DNA of 64,000 nucleotides from SURF-21 sp964529285 (GCA_964529285.1 CAZGWK010000010.1:1-64000), one strand, 5' to 3'; numbered from the stretch's first letter, positions 43,388 to 53,340 are shown. Made by a program: numbers and translations. Notes: generated by a model from the sequence alone, not told the origin.

Positions 43388-44563
43388 TCACGCCTTCTGG
43401 TAACATCTGACGGGCTTGTCGGCGATCGTGGCCGCGAAGCACTTGTTGCAGGAGATGCAGGACGCCTCCTCCTTGCCCTCCTCGAACTTCTTCACGAGGT
43501 CAGGTTCCCGGATCAAGGGTCGGGAGAGGGAGATGAAGTCGGCATATCCATTCTCCAGGACCTCCTCCATGTGGGAGGCGCGGCGCATGCCGCCCACCAG
43601 TATGAGGGGGACTTCGCCGAGGGCGGGCTTAACCACCTTGGCGGCCGCCAGGTTGTATCCTTCCTCGAGGTCGAATTTCCCCTGCATCCCCTTGAGCAGG
43701 AACCACGCGGCCGGCCTCTTCCAGGCCGCCTGGGATTCCAGCATCTCCTTCACGGGTATACCTCCGCGCATGACGTTCATCATGCCGTAGATGGAGCCCT
43801 GGCTGACCTCCACGCCGTCAATGCCCAGTTGCTGCAGCCACCCCGCGTACTTGGCGGCCAGGGGCGGCGTGACGCCGTCGGTGGGGGTGAAATCGTTGGT
43901 GTTCAGTTTGACCATCACGGCCATCTCCGACGGCAGGTTGGCCTTCACTTCTTTGTAGGTCTCCGCCAGGAAGCGGAAGCGGTTCTCGTTGGAGCCGCCC
44001 CAGCGGTCGCTTCTGACGTTGAAGAAGGGGGAGAGGAACTGGTTGATCAGGTAACCGTGGGCTGCATGTATCTGCACCCCATCGGCCCCGGCCTCGGCAG
44101 CCCGTCCCGCGGCCCTGCCGAAGGCGCGGATGGTCTCCCGGATATCCTCCTCGCTCATCTCCCGGGGCTTCACAAGGTATGCGGGGTCCCTCTTGTATGC
44201 GGAGGGTCCTATGGGCTGCTGGCCGATGATGGCTTTGACCGTCTGCCTTCCCGCGTGGTTCAGCTGGAATGCGATCTTTCCGCCCTCGGCGTGCACCGCC
44301 TCAACCAGGCTGCGCAAGCCTGGTATCATGTCATCGCTGTGGATGCCCGTGGCCAGCCTGAAATGCCTTCCCGAGGGCTGTACGTACATTGCCCCCGGCA
44401 TGATCAGACCCACACCTCCCTTGGCCAGGTTCTCGTAACGCTTGCTCAGCGCTTCCGTCACCTCGCCGCTCTCCAGCGCCATGGACTCGGTGGTGCCGGA
44501 ATGGGCGAAGCGGTTCTTTACCTCGAGGTCTCCCAATCGCGCCGGGCTGAAGAGTAGTGGCAT
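43388..44563 (-). CDS. NADH:flavin oxidoreductase / old yellow enzyme family
   Basis: A 391-residue FMN TIM-barrel protein. It begins LFSPARLGDLEVKNRFAHSGTTES, has FQLNHAGRQT near 100 and the substrate-binding pair IHAAHGYLINQFLSPFFN near 170, then RWGGSNENRFRF. LVGGMRR in the FMN phosphate loop is near 325. The C-terminus ends CISCNKCFAATIADKPVRCYQKA, with the CxxCxxC...C spacing used for the [4Fe-4S] cluster of 2,4-dienoyl-CoA reductase/trimethylamine dehydrogenase relatives. The second nucleotide-binding half of those enzymes is absent. It probably reduces an activated alkene, perhaps an enoyl compound. Confidence 0.9.
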   Translation of the reverse strand: MPLLFSPARLGDLEVKNRFAHSGTTESMALESGEVTEALSKRYENLAKGGVGLIMPGAMYVQPSGRHFRLATGIHSDDMIPGLRSLVEAVHAEGGKIAFQLNHAGRQTVKAIIGQQPIGPSAYKRDPAYLVKPREMSEEDIRETIRAFGRAAGRAAEAGADGVQIHAAHGYLINQFLSPFFNVRSDRWGGSNENRFRFLAETYKEVKANLPSEMAVMVKLNTNDFTPTDGVTPPLAAKYAGWLQQLGIDGVEVSQGSIYGMMNVMRGGIPVKEMLESQAAWKRPAAWFLLKGMQGKFDLEEGYNLAAAKVVKPALGEVPLILVGGMRRASHMEEVLENGYADFISLSRPLIREPDLVKKFEEGKEEASCISCNKCFAATIADKPVRCYQKA

Positions 44564-44983
44564 GATAATCCCCCTATCGCAGCATACGCAGACTTACGGC
44601 CTCTCTTTAAAGGAGCACGGTGTTAGTTAGCTTGCCTTGGAAGCCCCCCATGAAAGTATAGGCAGGGTAAATATGGGGTGTCAAAACCGGGGCGATCTCA
44701 GTCCTCGGTGTTGCTTGCATATCGCTGCAGTATATCTCGCCAGCAGAGTTATTGTACGCGTGGAAGGCAGCATGGATCTGGCAAGGCAAAGGAGCTGTTG
44801 GCAGCACCATGGATTTGGCAAGGCAAGAAAGTTGTACTATTTTAGATGTGCGGCAATATCCGTAGATTTCGCAGTCTCGAGTCGGGGCATTTTGCCAACC
44901 ACCATGCGAGCCTTTCATGAACTTGGATTCATGGGAAGAGAGCGCTGCAATCGCACTCGCCAAACGCTTTAGAGGAGGTCATC
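44564..44983. other. Divergent intergenic region with a short direct repeat
   Basis: 420 bases between the OYE gene (leftward) and the Cys-rich two-domain gene (rightward). A 19-base direct repeat, CATGGATCTGGCAAGGCAA, occurs at 44771-44789 and, with one change, at 44808-44826, a 37-base period. Two copies in a promoter region could be regulator sites. No coding frame is convincing. AGAGGAGG precedes the gene at 44984. Confidence 0.45.
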
Positions 44984-45991
44984 GTGATCAAGGAACTCAT
45001 CCAGAAGGTAAGTTATCATATCGTCAAGAACCGCTGGGGGTACACCCCGGAACAGCTGGAACGGGCCAAGGGGACCGGCCTGGTGGATGCGGTCGAGCTC
45101 AAGGACATGAGCTACTGGATCAAGATCGAGCCCGTGTGCTCAAACCACTGCATGGGCACCAACTACGAGGGGAGAGCATTCTACCTTGATGCCATGGGCG
45201 GGTTGATCCGCCATAAGTGCCCTCCATCGATATGTATACACGCCCTCTCCCAGCTCTCGCCGCTGGCGTACTCATATTACGATCACATGCTGCAGAAGAA
45301 AGACCCCAACGGCATGATCTTCGACACCTTCGCCTGCACCGACCCGGGGCTCGACTACGGCGGACTGGGGGCCTGCACCTTCCGCGTCACGCGCGAGAAG
45401 ATGCCCATCCTGGAGCAGCTGCGCTCCATGCTGGCCCTCGCGCCCTACATGTTCCTTTGGAACCGCAGGCAGGTCGGCGCTTGCCGTGCCGTGCAGGAGG
45501 CACCCGCGAGCGGCGGCCCGGAACCCACCCAGTTCATGCGCAGCCTTCCCCTGGGAGGGGAGGACCTGGAGGCGTTCCTGGCTGCCCCCAAGCGCGCCAT
45601 GCGGCTGCGCGGCCTCGAGGACTTCCAGGACTACCGCATCGTCATCAAGGTCGTTGAATCGCAAGCCTGCCTGGCGGGCCATGCCACGGGCGACGAGTTC
45701 GTCCTCGACCCCATGGGGCGCGTGGTCCTTTCCGAGAACGACGGGGATATCTGCATCATGGCCCTGAACAAGGCATGGTACCGCGTCATGCTGCTGCTGG
45801 AGAGGATGGCCGAAGGAGCCGGAGGGGACGCTTCCTTCCACGGCGATCTGCTGGACATCCCCATCAGCTGCTACGGCGGAGCATGGCCCCTGGGCGCCTG
45901 CGGCAGGATCATGATGAAGGTCGAAGCCCGCAAGATACCTGGGGTCAGCCCTCCATTTTCAACATCGGGGGTCAGGCCTCCACAAAGTTGA
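44984..45991 (+). CDS. Cys-rich protein with two TIGR04076-like domains
   Basis: A 335-residue protein with an internal duplication. Domain 1 (about 42-135) has KIEPVCSNHCMGTNYEGRAF, CPPSICIHALSQL, IFDTFACTDPG and GACTFRV. Domain 2 (about 215-315) repeats the plan: KVVESQACLAGHATGDEFVL, DICIMALNKAW, IPISCYGGAWPLGACGRI. The order Cys...GxxxxL...C-P/I-x-A(L/W)...C(T/Y)xxx...FK/V resembles the small TIGR04076 repeat family of unknown function, which I recall from anaerobes. The conserved Cys and His suggest metal or cluster binding. The last ~18 residues (from about GVSPPFST) come from a GGGGTCAG repeat that has overwritten the original stop. Start ATG 44984 is a few bases after AGAGGAGG. Confidence 0.65.
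   Translation: MIKELIQKVSYHIVKNRWGYTPEQLERAKGTGLVDAVELKDMSYWIKIEPVCSNHCMGTNYEGRAFYLDAMGGLIRHKCPPSICIHALSQLSPLAYSYYDHMLQKKDPNGMIFDTFACTDPGLDYGGLGACTFRVTREKMPILEQLRSMLALAPYMFLWNRRQVGACRAVQEAPASGGPEPTQFMRSLPLGGEDLEAFLAAPKRAMRLRGLEDFQDYRIVIKVVESQACLAGHATGDEFVLDPMGRVVLSENDGDICIMALNKAWYRVMLLLERMAEGAGGDASFHGDLLDIPISCYGGAWPLGACGRIMMKVEARKIPGVSPPFSTSGVRPPQS
45940..45978 (+). repeat. GGGGTCAG-type repeat fragment, copy B
   Basis: 45940-45964 is the exact reverse complement of 16271-16295. A second GGGGGTCAGGCC follows at 45967-45978. It forms the 3' end of the coding frame of the gene at 44984. Confidence 0.75.
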
Positions 45992-46315
45992 GTATGAGGC
46001 CAACAGGTCGCGCCCGGGTCTAATAAAAAAGGGCAAGACGACTGCGCTTTATTTCCATTGCACGGTAAGGCCGCAGATGGCACAGCATTATAGATAAATG
46101 AATATCTCACCTGTACCGAGAATATTATAAATGAACGATTTTGCTGTCATGCCGGCAAAGCGAGCAAACAATATGGTCGGTATGGATTCGGGGTACTTGA
46201 AGATGGCATCATCCCCTGCAATATTCCTCGCACATCACGGCGGTCGAGAACAAAATGGGCCTGCCTGCTTTTTCAGCTTTAAGCTTTCGCCTCAAACAAA
46301 TCGGAGGATATAACC
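45992..46315. other. Intergenic region, presumed promoter and leader of the giant secreted protein
   Basis: About 320 bases, AT-rich between 46080 and 46140, where TATAGA and TATAAA hexamers occur without a convincing -35. CGGAGGAT at 46302-46309 is the ribosome site for ATG 46316. No terminator or RNA element was recognised. Confidence 0.4.
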
Positions 46316-49300
46316 ATGAAGCGCGTCTCGCTAACGGTGCTGGTCGTAGTGATCTCCACCCTCGTATGCCTGTCCGGCGCGGGGCTTGCCGTCGGCGCAG
46401 CCGAGGACTACTGGGCGTGGGAGAACCCAACCCCCACGGGCAACGACCTGAGCGACGTCTCCTGCCTGGACGCGGACCACGCCTGGGCGGTGGGCGCCGG
46501 GGGCACCATACTCTTCTACGACGGCGCGAGGTGGAACCCGCAGATCAGCCCCACCACCAACAACATCAACGGCGTGTGGGCTGTAGGCGCGAGCGACGTA
46601 TGGGCGGTGGGAGAGGCAGGCACCGTTCTGCATTATGATGGCATATCCTGGAAGATTGACAGCGTGGCTGAAGGTAAGGCCGAGGGCAAGAATCTGCACG
46701 CGGTATCGGCTTCCAGTACGTCCAACGTGATAGCGGTGGGGGACAGCGGCACCGCCCTCCACTACAACGGCAGCGCTTGGGCCAAGCACAGCATACCCGA
46801 CGGCCACAACCAGTACTGCGTTGATGTGCTCGATGCCGGCAACGCCTGGAGCGGAGGCACATACGGAGATATCTACCATTACAACGGCTCGTCCTGGAGC
46901 AAAGAGCACAAGGTGGGAGGCCTGAGCGGCGATTTCGACGCCATACACGGCATAAGCGCAAAGGCGACGGACCTGGTATGGGCCGTCGGGGACATGGGCA
47001 CCATCGCGAACAAGGGACCCACCGGCTGGGAGGACAAGACCGGCTTCTTCGAACACATCATCCATGCCAAGAACCTGTACGATGTCGAGGTGCTGGGCAC
47101 CTCCGACCTCTTCATCACCGGCCAGGACGGGAATATATTCCGCGGCGAGATCCCCGTACTCGAGGTTATAAAAGTCCCCAGCGGCACGGGCAATTCCCTG
47201 CACGGCGCGTCCATACACAGCCTGCTCGCCGGATGGGCGGTGGGCGACAACGGCACGGTCCTCTTCCATGACGGCATCTCCTGGAACCACCAGGACAGCA
47301 ACGTCAACGTGGACCTCTCCGGGGTGTCGGCCCTGTCCGCCGACAGCGCCTGGGCTGCGGGTGACTACGGCGCCATACTCCACTACGACGGAACCTTGTG
47401 GGTCCCCCAGGACAGCGGCACGCGCAAGCACCTCTACGACGTTTACGCGCTGGATTCCACCCACGTTTGGGCGGTGGGAGAAGAGACTATTCTATTCTAT
47501 GACGGAACTACCTGGAGTGAGGCCGAACACACCCTGCTCTCTCCCAGGAGCATATCCGGCACCAGCAGTGATTTCGTGCTCGCGGTGGGCGGTTTCGAGA
47601 TCCACCGCTTCAACGGCGACAGGTGGGTGCACGAACATACCACATCGCACCGGCTCAACGGCGTCTATGCTTTTACCTATAGCGGCAACAACTGTGCCTG
47701 GGCGGTGGGTGACAACGGTCACGCCCTCTACTATGACGGCACCTCGTGGTCCGATCATCCCACCGGAGACACCTACGGCAGGAACCTGCTGGATGTGGTG
47801 GCTTTCGGCCCCAACGAGACCTGGGCGGTGGGGCAGAAGGGCGCTATCTACAGGTATACCGGCGTCTGGATCGATGAGACCTGGAGCGAAGAGGTCACGC
47901 TGAACAGCATCAGCGCGCTTTCGCACAACGATATGTGGACGGTGGGGGACGACGAGACGATACTCTATTACAACAGCCTGAGCGGTTGGGAGAAACAGCA
48001 TCACGGCTCCACTCACCTGGGTGGCATCTACGCCGCAGGCGGCAACGCCTTATGGGCGGTGGGCGATGACGAGAAGGTCCTTTTCCTCGACGATTACCAC
48101 AGCAGTTCCTGGAAGGACGCATCTCCCTCCCACATCACGGCGAAGCTCTACGGGGTCTCCGCCGCGGACGACGCCAGCGTGTGGGCAGTGGGAGAGAAGG
48201 GCACCATCCTCCATTACGACGGTACCGTCTGGCTGGCCCAGGACAGCGGCACCACCAAGGACCTGCACGGGGTGTCGGCCTTCGACGCCAGTCACGTGTG
48301 GGCGGTGGGAGACGGCGGCACCATACTCTATTACAACGGCTTCAACTGGCAGGCCCAGAACAGCGGCACCACCAAGAAGATCTACGGCGTGGCGGCCATG
48401 GCCGAGAACGGAGCCTGCGCCGTGGGGGACGACTACGCCTATTTCTTCAGCAGCGCGGGTTGGAAGGCCGTCAAGGGCGGCTTCAACGGCAAGGGCGTGG
48501 CGGGGACGGACATGAACCACCTGTGGGCGGTATGCGGCAACCACGACGTGTGGAGCTACAACGCGGGCACGGAGACCTGGACCAAGCACGAGAAGGTCAC
48601 GGACAAGAACCTCTACGGTATCACCGCCGTGGCGGTTTCCGGTCACTCCCCCCACATCTGGGCGGTGGGGGATGACGGCCGCATCATATTCTCGGACAAC
48701 GGGGGGAGCGACTGGTCGCAGGAGACCTGCAATACCAGCGAGAATCTCAAATGCGTGTCCGCCCTCGATAAAGACAACGTCTGGGCGGTAGGACAGAAGG
48801 GTACCATCCTACGTCACGGTTCGGGCTGGCAAGCCCAGGTGAGCACCACCCAGCTGGACCTCTACGGCGTGTCGGCACTGGCTTCACACAGCGTATGGGC
48901 GGTGGGGGACAAGGGACAGTGCGATACCGTCCTCGCCGCCTATCCCGGCATCGAGTCCTGCAGCCCGCAGACGGCGCCCAGGGGACACAAGCTCGAGGTG
49001 GAGATTAGGGGCGGCAACACCAACTTCAGGCAGTTCGATTCGACCGTCGCCTTCAGCGGCGGCGGTATCACCGTGGACTGGGTCGAGGTTACAGGCGCCC
49101 GCAACCTTAGGGCGAAGATCACCATAGCTGCGGATGCCGACCTCACCGCGAGGGATCTGAACGTGATCACGGGGGGAGAGGAGCCCTATGCTTTGACGGG
49201 GGCCCTGACCGTATACGATATGAGCATCAGCGAGATAACGCCGACGGCGGGAGTGTGGGGTGAAACCGGTCTAGACGTGCACATTCAAGGCAACGGCACC

Positions 49301-50386
49301 GCCTTCGACGAGACCTCTTACGCGGAGTTCAAGCCGCAGACCGGGCTTTTCGACGACATCACCGTGAACAGCACCACATACGTGAGCCCGACGGAGGTCA
49401 TCTCCAATATCGACATCGCCGCGGGGGCCAGCGAGAGGTTGTACAACGTACACGTGAAGACCCCGGGGGAGCAGTTCGAGCCCCTGCCGCTCGACGGCGC
49501 TTTCACCATCTGCGACGCGAAGATACACAGCGTGGACCCCTCCTCCTTCGCCCGCGGACATAGCGTGGACGTGGACATCACCGGCTACGAGACGCAGTTC
49601 ATCGACGATCCCCAGACCGCAGTTGTGTTCGAACCCTCCGGCGGCATCACCGTCAACTCGATCAGCGTGACCGGCGCCACCCACGCCACGGCCAACATCA
49701 CCATCGCCGCGGGGGCGCCGGCGACGTACAGAAAGGTGAACGTGACCAACCCCGCCGTTCCGGATCCTCATCCCCTGAAGAGGGCCTTCAAGGTGCGCAA
49801 TCCGGTGATCGATTCGGCGCACCCTTCCCAGGGCGTGCAGGGACAGAGCCTGGTCATAGAGGTAGAGGGGCTGGAGACCGCCTTCGTCGACGGGCAGTCC
49901 TACGCTACCTTCGACCCCCCGGACGGCATATACAATATCTACACCGTGGTATGGAGCGAACATTTCGCCAGCGTGATCTTTGATATCGACTTGGCGGCTC
50001 CCATCGTGCCCCGGGACGTGAACATAATCACCCCCTGTTCCGGTGTACCGGCCGAGGAGACCCCGCAGCCGCTCGCGGGAGGCCTGAACATCATCTCCGC
50101 CGCGCCCCATATAGACCTTATATCGGCAGACGGAGCGGTGGGAGACGAGATCCTCATCCAGGGTTATAACTTCGGTTTCCTGCAGGGCAGCTCCTACGTC
50201 ACCGTGGGTGGGGTGGACGCCACGGAATACACCCACTGGTCTACGGGTGAGATAAAGGTCGAGGTGCCGGCCGGCGCTACCACCGGACCGCTCACGGTGA
50301 CCACCACCTACGGCACCAGCAATGCCATGGACTTCACCGTCACCCCCGCGATAGACGGACTCGATCCCACCCTGGGAGCGGTGGGA
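46316..50386 (+). CDS. Giant secreted protein: beta-propeller repeats and Ig/IPT domains (5' part, interrupted by gap)
   Basis: At least 1357 residues before the assembly gap. The signal peptide is MKRVSLTVLVVVISTLVCLSG...AVGA (1-28). About 21 repeats of roughly 40 residues follow up to about residue 875, each with a core like DVWAVGEAGTVLHYDG. Twenty-one blades fit three 7-bladed propellers; similar AVG-x-x-GT repeats occur in YCF48/BNR-like propellers. Four 95-100-residue Ig-like units (openings such as IHSVDPSSFARGHSVDVDI) and an IPT/TIG unit (IDLISADGAVGDEILIQGYNFG) come next. The frame continues in the piece after the gap. A cell-surface adhesive or scaffold role is inferred from architecture only. 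Start ATG 46316 has CGGAGGAT. Confidence 0.85.
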
Positions 50387-50973
50387 NNNNNNNNNNNNNN
50401 NNNNNNNNNNNNNNNNNNNNNNNNNNNNNNNNNNNNNNNNNNNNNNNNNNNNNNNNNNNNNNNNNNNNNNNNNNNNNNNNNNNNNNCTTCACCGTCACCC
50501 CCGCGATAGACGGACTCGATCCCACCCTGGGAGCGGTGGGAACGCAGGTGACGGTTACCGGCACCACCTTCGGGGATACGCAAGGTACCTCCTGCGTGGA
50601 GTTCAACGGCACCCAGGCGGCCGACTATGCCTCCTGGGCCGACGGGGAGATCGTGGTCTCCGTGCCGCCGGGAGCCACCTCCGGACCGGTGACCCTGACC
50701 ACAACCGACGGCACCAGCAACGGGGTGGACTTCACCGTCACCCCCGCGATAGACGGACTCGATCCCGCCCTGGGAGCGGTGGGAACGCAGGTGACGGTTT
50801 CCGGCACCACCTTCGGGGATACGCAAGGTACCTCCTGCGTGGAGTTCAACGGCACCCAGGCGGCCGACTATGCCTCCTGGGCCGACGGGGAGATCGTGGT
50901 CTCCGTGCCGCCGGGGGCCACCTCCGGCCCGGTGACCGTGACCACGACGGACGGGGAGAGCAACGCGGCGGGC
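50333..50973 (+). repeat. Tandem 243-bp (81-residue) IPT/TIG repeats
   Basis: Units starting with TTCACCGTCACCCCCGCG begin at 50333 (cut by the gap), 50488 and 50731, and the next FTVT occurs at 50974, so the period is 243 bases. The units at 50488 and 50731 are nearly identical over their first ~190 bases. Such near-identity explains the assembly break. Confidence 0.9.
50387..50486. other. Assembly gap (100 N)
   Basis: Exactly 100 N inside the tandem 81-residue repeats. The coding frame before the gap (frame of 46316) and after it (frame of 50488) differ, so the run of N is a placeholder and not the true distance. With a 243-base period the missing sequence should be 188 bases, or 188 plus multiples of 243. 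Confidence 0.97.
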
Positions 50974-52209
50974 TTCACCGTCACCCATTCCACCTGGTAC
51001 TTCGCCGAGGGTTGCACCACGGGCGGTCTGGAGACCTGGATACTGGTGGAGAACCCCAATCCCGCCCCGGTGAACGTCTACCTGTCCTTCTATACCATGG
51101 AAGGTCTTTTCGAGCCAGCGGCCCTGCAGGGCTGGGAGGTCCCGGCAGAGACCCGCATCTCCTTCAATGTCGGGGCCTATATACAGGCTACCCACCTCTC
51201 GACGGTGGTCTCCTCGGAGGGTGGGCAGGTCTTCTGCGAGCGCTCCATGTACGGCGGCGGCCGCACCTGGGGGCACAACTCCATCGGCGCCACCTTCCCC
51301 GCCTCCGAATGGTACCTGGCCGAGGGCTGCAGCGAGGGGGGCATGGAGACCTGGATACTGGTGCAGAACCCCAGCGCCGAGCCGGTGGAGGTCGCGCTGG
51401 AGTTCCAGACGGAGAATGGAGAGGTGCAGGGCCCCGTGGAGACCCTGCCCGGTCATACCCGCCGCAGCTTCAACGCCGCGGAATACGTGCAGAGCTACGA
51501 TTTATCCACCCTGGTAACCGCCTCGGGCGGAGTGGTATGCGAGCGCTCCATGTACGGCGGCGACCGCACCTGGGGCCATAACTCCATCGGGACGAGCATG
51601 CCTTCGGAGACCTGGTACCTGCCCGAGGGCTGCAGCGAGGGGGGCATGGAGACCTGGGTCCTGGTACAGAACCCCGGAGACGAAGAGGTGGAGGCGCAGC
51701 TCACCTTCCATACCGGAGGGGGAGAGGTGGAGGGGCCATCCGGCGCCATACCTCCCCGCTCGCGGCAGTCCTTCCGGGTCAACGACTTCGTGGATTCCTT
51801 CCACGTCTCCACCCTGGTAACCGCCTCGGGAGACGTGGTCTGCGAGCGCTCCATGTACGGCGGCGGCCGCACCTGGGCCCACAACTCCATCGGCGTCATT
51901 GCGCCGGACGATGCATGGCACCTGGTCGAGGGCTGCACCGAAGGGGGCATGGAGACCTGGGTCCTGGTACAGAACCCCGGTGACAGCGAGGTGGAGGCGG
52001 AGATAATCTTCAGGACCGGGGCGGGAGATGTGCAGGGCCCAGAGGCGGTCATACCCGCCCATTCCCGCTTCACCTTCAACGTGGGCGATTTCGTATCGTC
52101 GTACGACGTATCGACCATAGTCGCCGCCTCGGGCGGAGTGGTGTGCGAGCGCTCCATGTACGGCGGCGGCCGCACCTGGGCCCACAATTCCGTAGCCTTC
52201 GCACCCTAG
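50488..52209 (+). CDS. Giant secreted protein (3' part after gap): IPT repeats and four WYFAEG-type repeats
   Basis: 573 codons continuing the gene that starts at 46316. Two complete 81-residue IPT/TIG units (VGTQVTVTGTTFGDTQGTS...) are followed from about 50995 by four repeats of 101-105 residues that open W[YH][FL]xEGC[ST]xGG[LM]ETW[IV]LV[EQ]NP and close VxCERSMYGGxRTWxHNS. Every unit has one Cys in EGC and one in CERSMY, which could form an intra-repeat disulfide outside the cell. The protein ends directly after the fourth unit without a sorting motif. The TAG stop touches a GGGGTCAGG repeat. Related repeats occur in the secreted protein at 17330. Confidence 0.88.
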   Translation, partial: FTVTPAIDGLDPTLGAVGTQVTVTGTTFGDTQGTSCVEFNGTQAADYASWADGEIVVSVPPGATSGPVTLTTTDGTSNGVDFTVTPAIDGLDPALGAVGTQVTVSGTTFGDTQGTSCVEFNGTQAADYASWADGEIVVSVPPGATSGPVTVTTTDGESNAAGFTVTHSTWYFAEGCTTGGLETWILVENPNPAPVNVYLSFYTMEGLFEPAALQGWEVPAETRISFNVGAYIQATHLSTVVSSEGGQVFCERSMYGGGRTWGHNSIGATFPASEWYLAEGCSEGGMETWILVQNPSAEPVEVALEFQTENGEVQGPVETLPGHTRRSFNAAEYVQSYDLSTLVTASGGVVCERSMYGGDRTWGHNSIGTSMPSETWYLPEGCSEGGMETWVLVQNPGDEEVEAQLTFHTGGGEVEGPSGAIPPRSRQSFRVNDFVDSFHVSTLVTASGDVVCERSMYGGGRTWAHNSIGVIAPDDAWHLVEGCTEGGMETWVLVQNPGDSEVEAEIIFRTGAGDVQGPEAVIPAHSRFTFNVGDFVSSYDVSTIVAASGGVVCERSMYGGGRTWAHNSVAFAP

Positions 52210-52211
52210 GG

Positions 52212-52329
52212 GTCAGGTCTTGTTTTTTGCATACCCCGGTATGTAGCTGAATAACTTACACATGCCCGCCTCCAAGCAGGCACTCTATCAATATAACCAT
52301 ATTATGGTATGCAAAAAACAAGACCTGAC
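52212..52329. repeat. Inverted-repeat element with 24-bp arms, GTCAGGTCTTG subtype
   Basis: The left arm 52212-52235 (GTCAGGTCTTGTTTTTTGCA...) and right arm 52306-52329 are exact reverse complements around a 70-base centre. It fills the space between two convergent genes; the stops at 52207-52209 and 52331-52333 lie within 3 bases of its ends. It could also act as a bidirectional terminator because the arms contain T6/A6 runs. Confidence 0.9.
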
Positions 52330-52330
52330 A

Positions 52331-53155
52331 CTATTGGTCTTTCCTCTCCTCGATCCTTTCTCGCAGGTACTGGAAGCCGGGGGTTATGCTCTCGGTGATG
52401 CCCGTGGGCAGCAGGGTGCGCACCGGCAGGCCCATGTTCAGGCGGCCACCGGTCTTGAAGAGGTCCTCCATTACCAAGGGAAGCAGGCTGCCGGGCATAC
52501 CGACGGCTATCTCGTAATCGTAGGTGCCTGAGAAAGCGCGGTCGCCCATGCCCGGGATGACCACCTGGGGGATAGCGGTGATGAAAGGGATGAGGCCGCC
52601 TTTCATGCATGATTCCCCGAACCCCGCGAAGGTAGAAGTGGGAAAATTATCGCCTCTGTAGGACAGGGCGTGGATGATGTGGGTTACGTTCTCAGCGTTG
52701 CCATACACCAGCACCGTGTCGGGGATTACCTGCGTGGAGGGCAGCGGCGAGCTGATGAACCCGATATATTCTGACGCCCTCTCCAGGTTTTTCTCACCCA
52801 TCATCTCCAATTCGAAGGCGCAGCGCTTCCTCTCCGCCTCCTCGCTTGAATGCCATCCCTGTCGTATCTGGCTCTGTACGAACTCCTCCCAGGGAACGTC
52901 CACCCAGCGGTGCCATACCGTTGACGGGACGCAGAAGTTATCCTCCTCGGCCATACCCACGGTCGCACCCCAGCGGCGGGAATACGTGAAGGCCTGGCAC
53001 AGGCTCAGCTGCTGCCCGTTCGCAGACGGTCGCATGACGCCTTGCCCGAACTCCGAAGGGTCCTTCACGTACTTTATCGCCACCGGGTATGTGGCCAGGT
53101 GGAGACAGTCGAAGAGTTCCCGCCCCGCCTTCCTGTAGTTCTCAATGTCCTCCAT
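52331..53155 (-). CDS. DUF169 family protein
   Basis: A 274-residue protein of the DUF169 family. The recognisable opening is ELFDCLHLATYPVAIKYVKDPSEF. Conserved Cys and Gly positions follow, including QLSLCQAF near 52, DNFCVPST near 75 and FAGFGESCMKGG near 180, and the end FSGTYDYEIAVGMPGSLLPLV. The function of this family is not established; it is common in anaerobes and often near redox enzymes, and conserved Cys residues suggest metal or redox chemistry. ATG 53155 is preceded by AAAAGGAGGAT. It stands alone between repeat elements. Confidence 0.82.
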   Translation of the reverse strand: MEDIENYRKAGRELFDCLHLATYPVAIKYVKDPSEFGQGVMRPSANGQQLSLCQAFTYSRRWGATVGMAEEDNFCVPSTVWHRWVDVPWEEFVQSQIRQGWHSSEEAERKRCAFELEMMGEKNLERASEYIGFISSPLPSTQVIPDTVLVYGNAENVTHIIHALSYRGDNFPTSTFAGFGESCMKGGLIPFITAIPQVVIPGMGDRAFSGTYDYEIAVGMPGSLLPLVMEDLFKTGGRLNMGLPVRTLLPTGITESITPGFQYLRERIEERKDQ

Positions 53156-53207
53156 TGGATAGCATCCTCCTTTTCTCCGCTAGCGCTTCAATCTAATTCT
53201 ATCAGCT

Positions 53208-53280
53208 TGGGGTCAAATCTCTACTCTTGAACTAGTTGCCATATATTACCACTGCATTTAAATATTAAGATGTGACCCCA
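53208..53280. repeat. Repeat element, GGGGTCA...TGACCCC subtype
   Basis: TGGGGTCAAATCT at the left end and AAGATGTGACCCCA at the right end (53267-53280) form an imperfect inverted pair around an AT-rich centre. The right end matches the arm of the element at 43312. Here it lies in a divergent promoter region instead of at a gene end. Confidence 0.65.
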
Positions 53281-53340
53281 TTAGGTATACTACTGGTAGA
53301 GCGAGCGCGTTATTTGAAACGTTGTCTTTGAACGGGGGGG

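Noticed and set aside
44637..44972. A 111-codon plus-strand frame before the Cys-rich two-domain gene
   Set aside because: Low-complexity and Cys/His scatter without a domain, no RBS, and it covers the direct repeats and promoter region.
50387..50536. Apparent frameshift in the giant secreted protein
   Set aside because: Explained by the fixed 100-N placeholder; the 243-base repeat period predicts a frame-preserving true gap.
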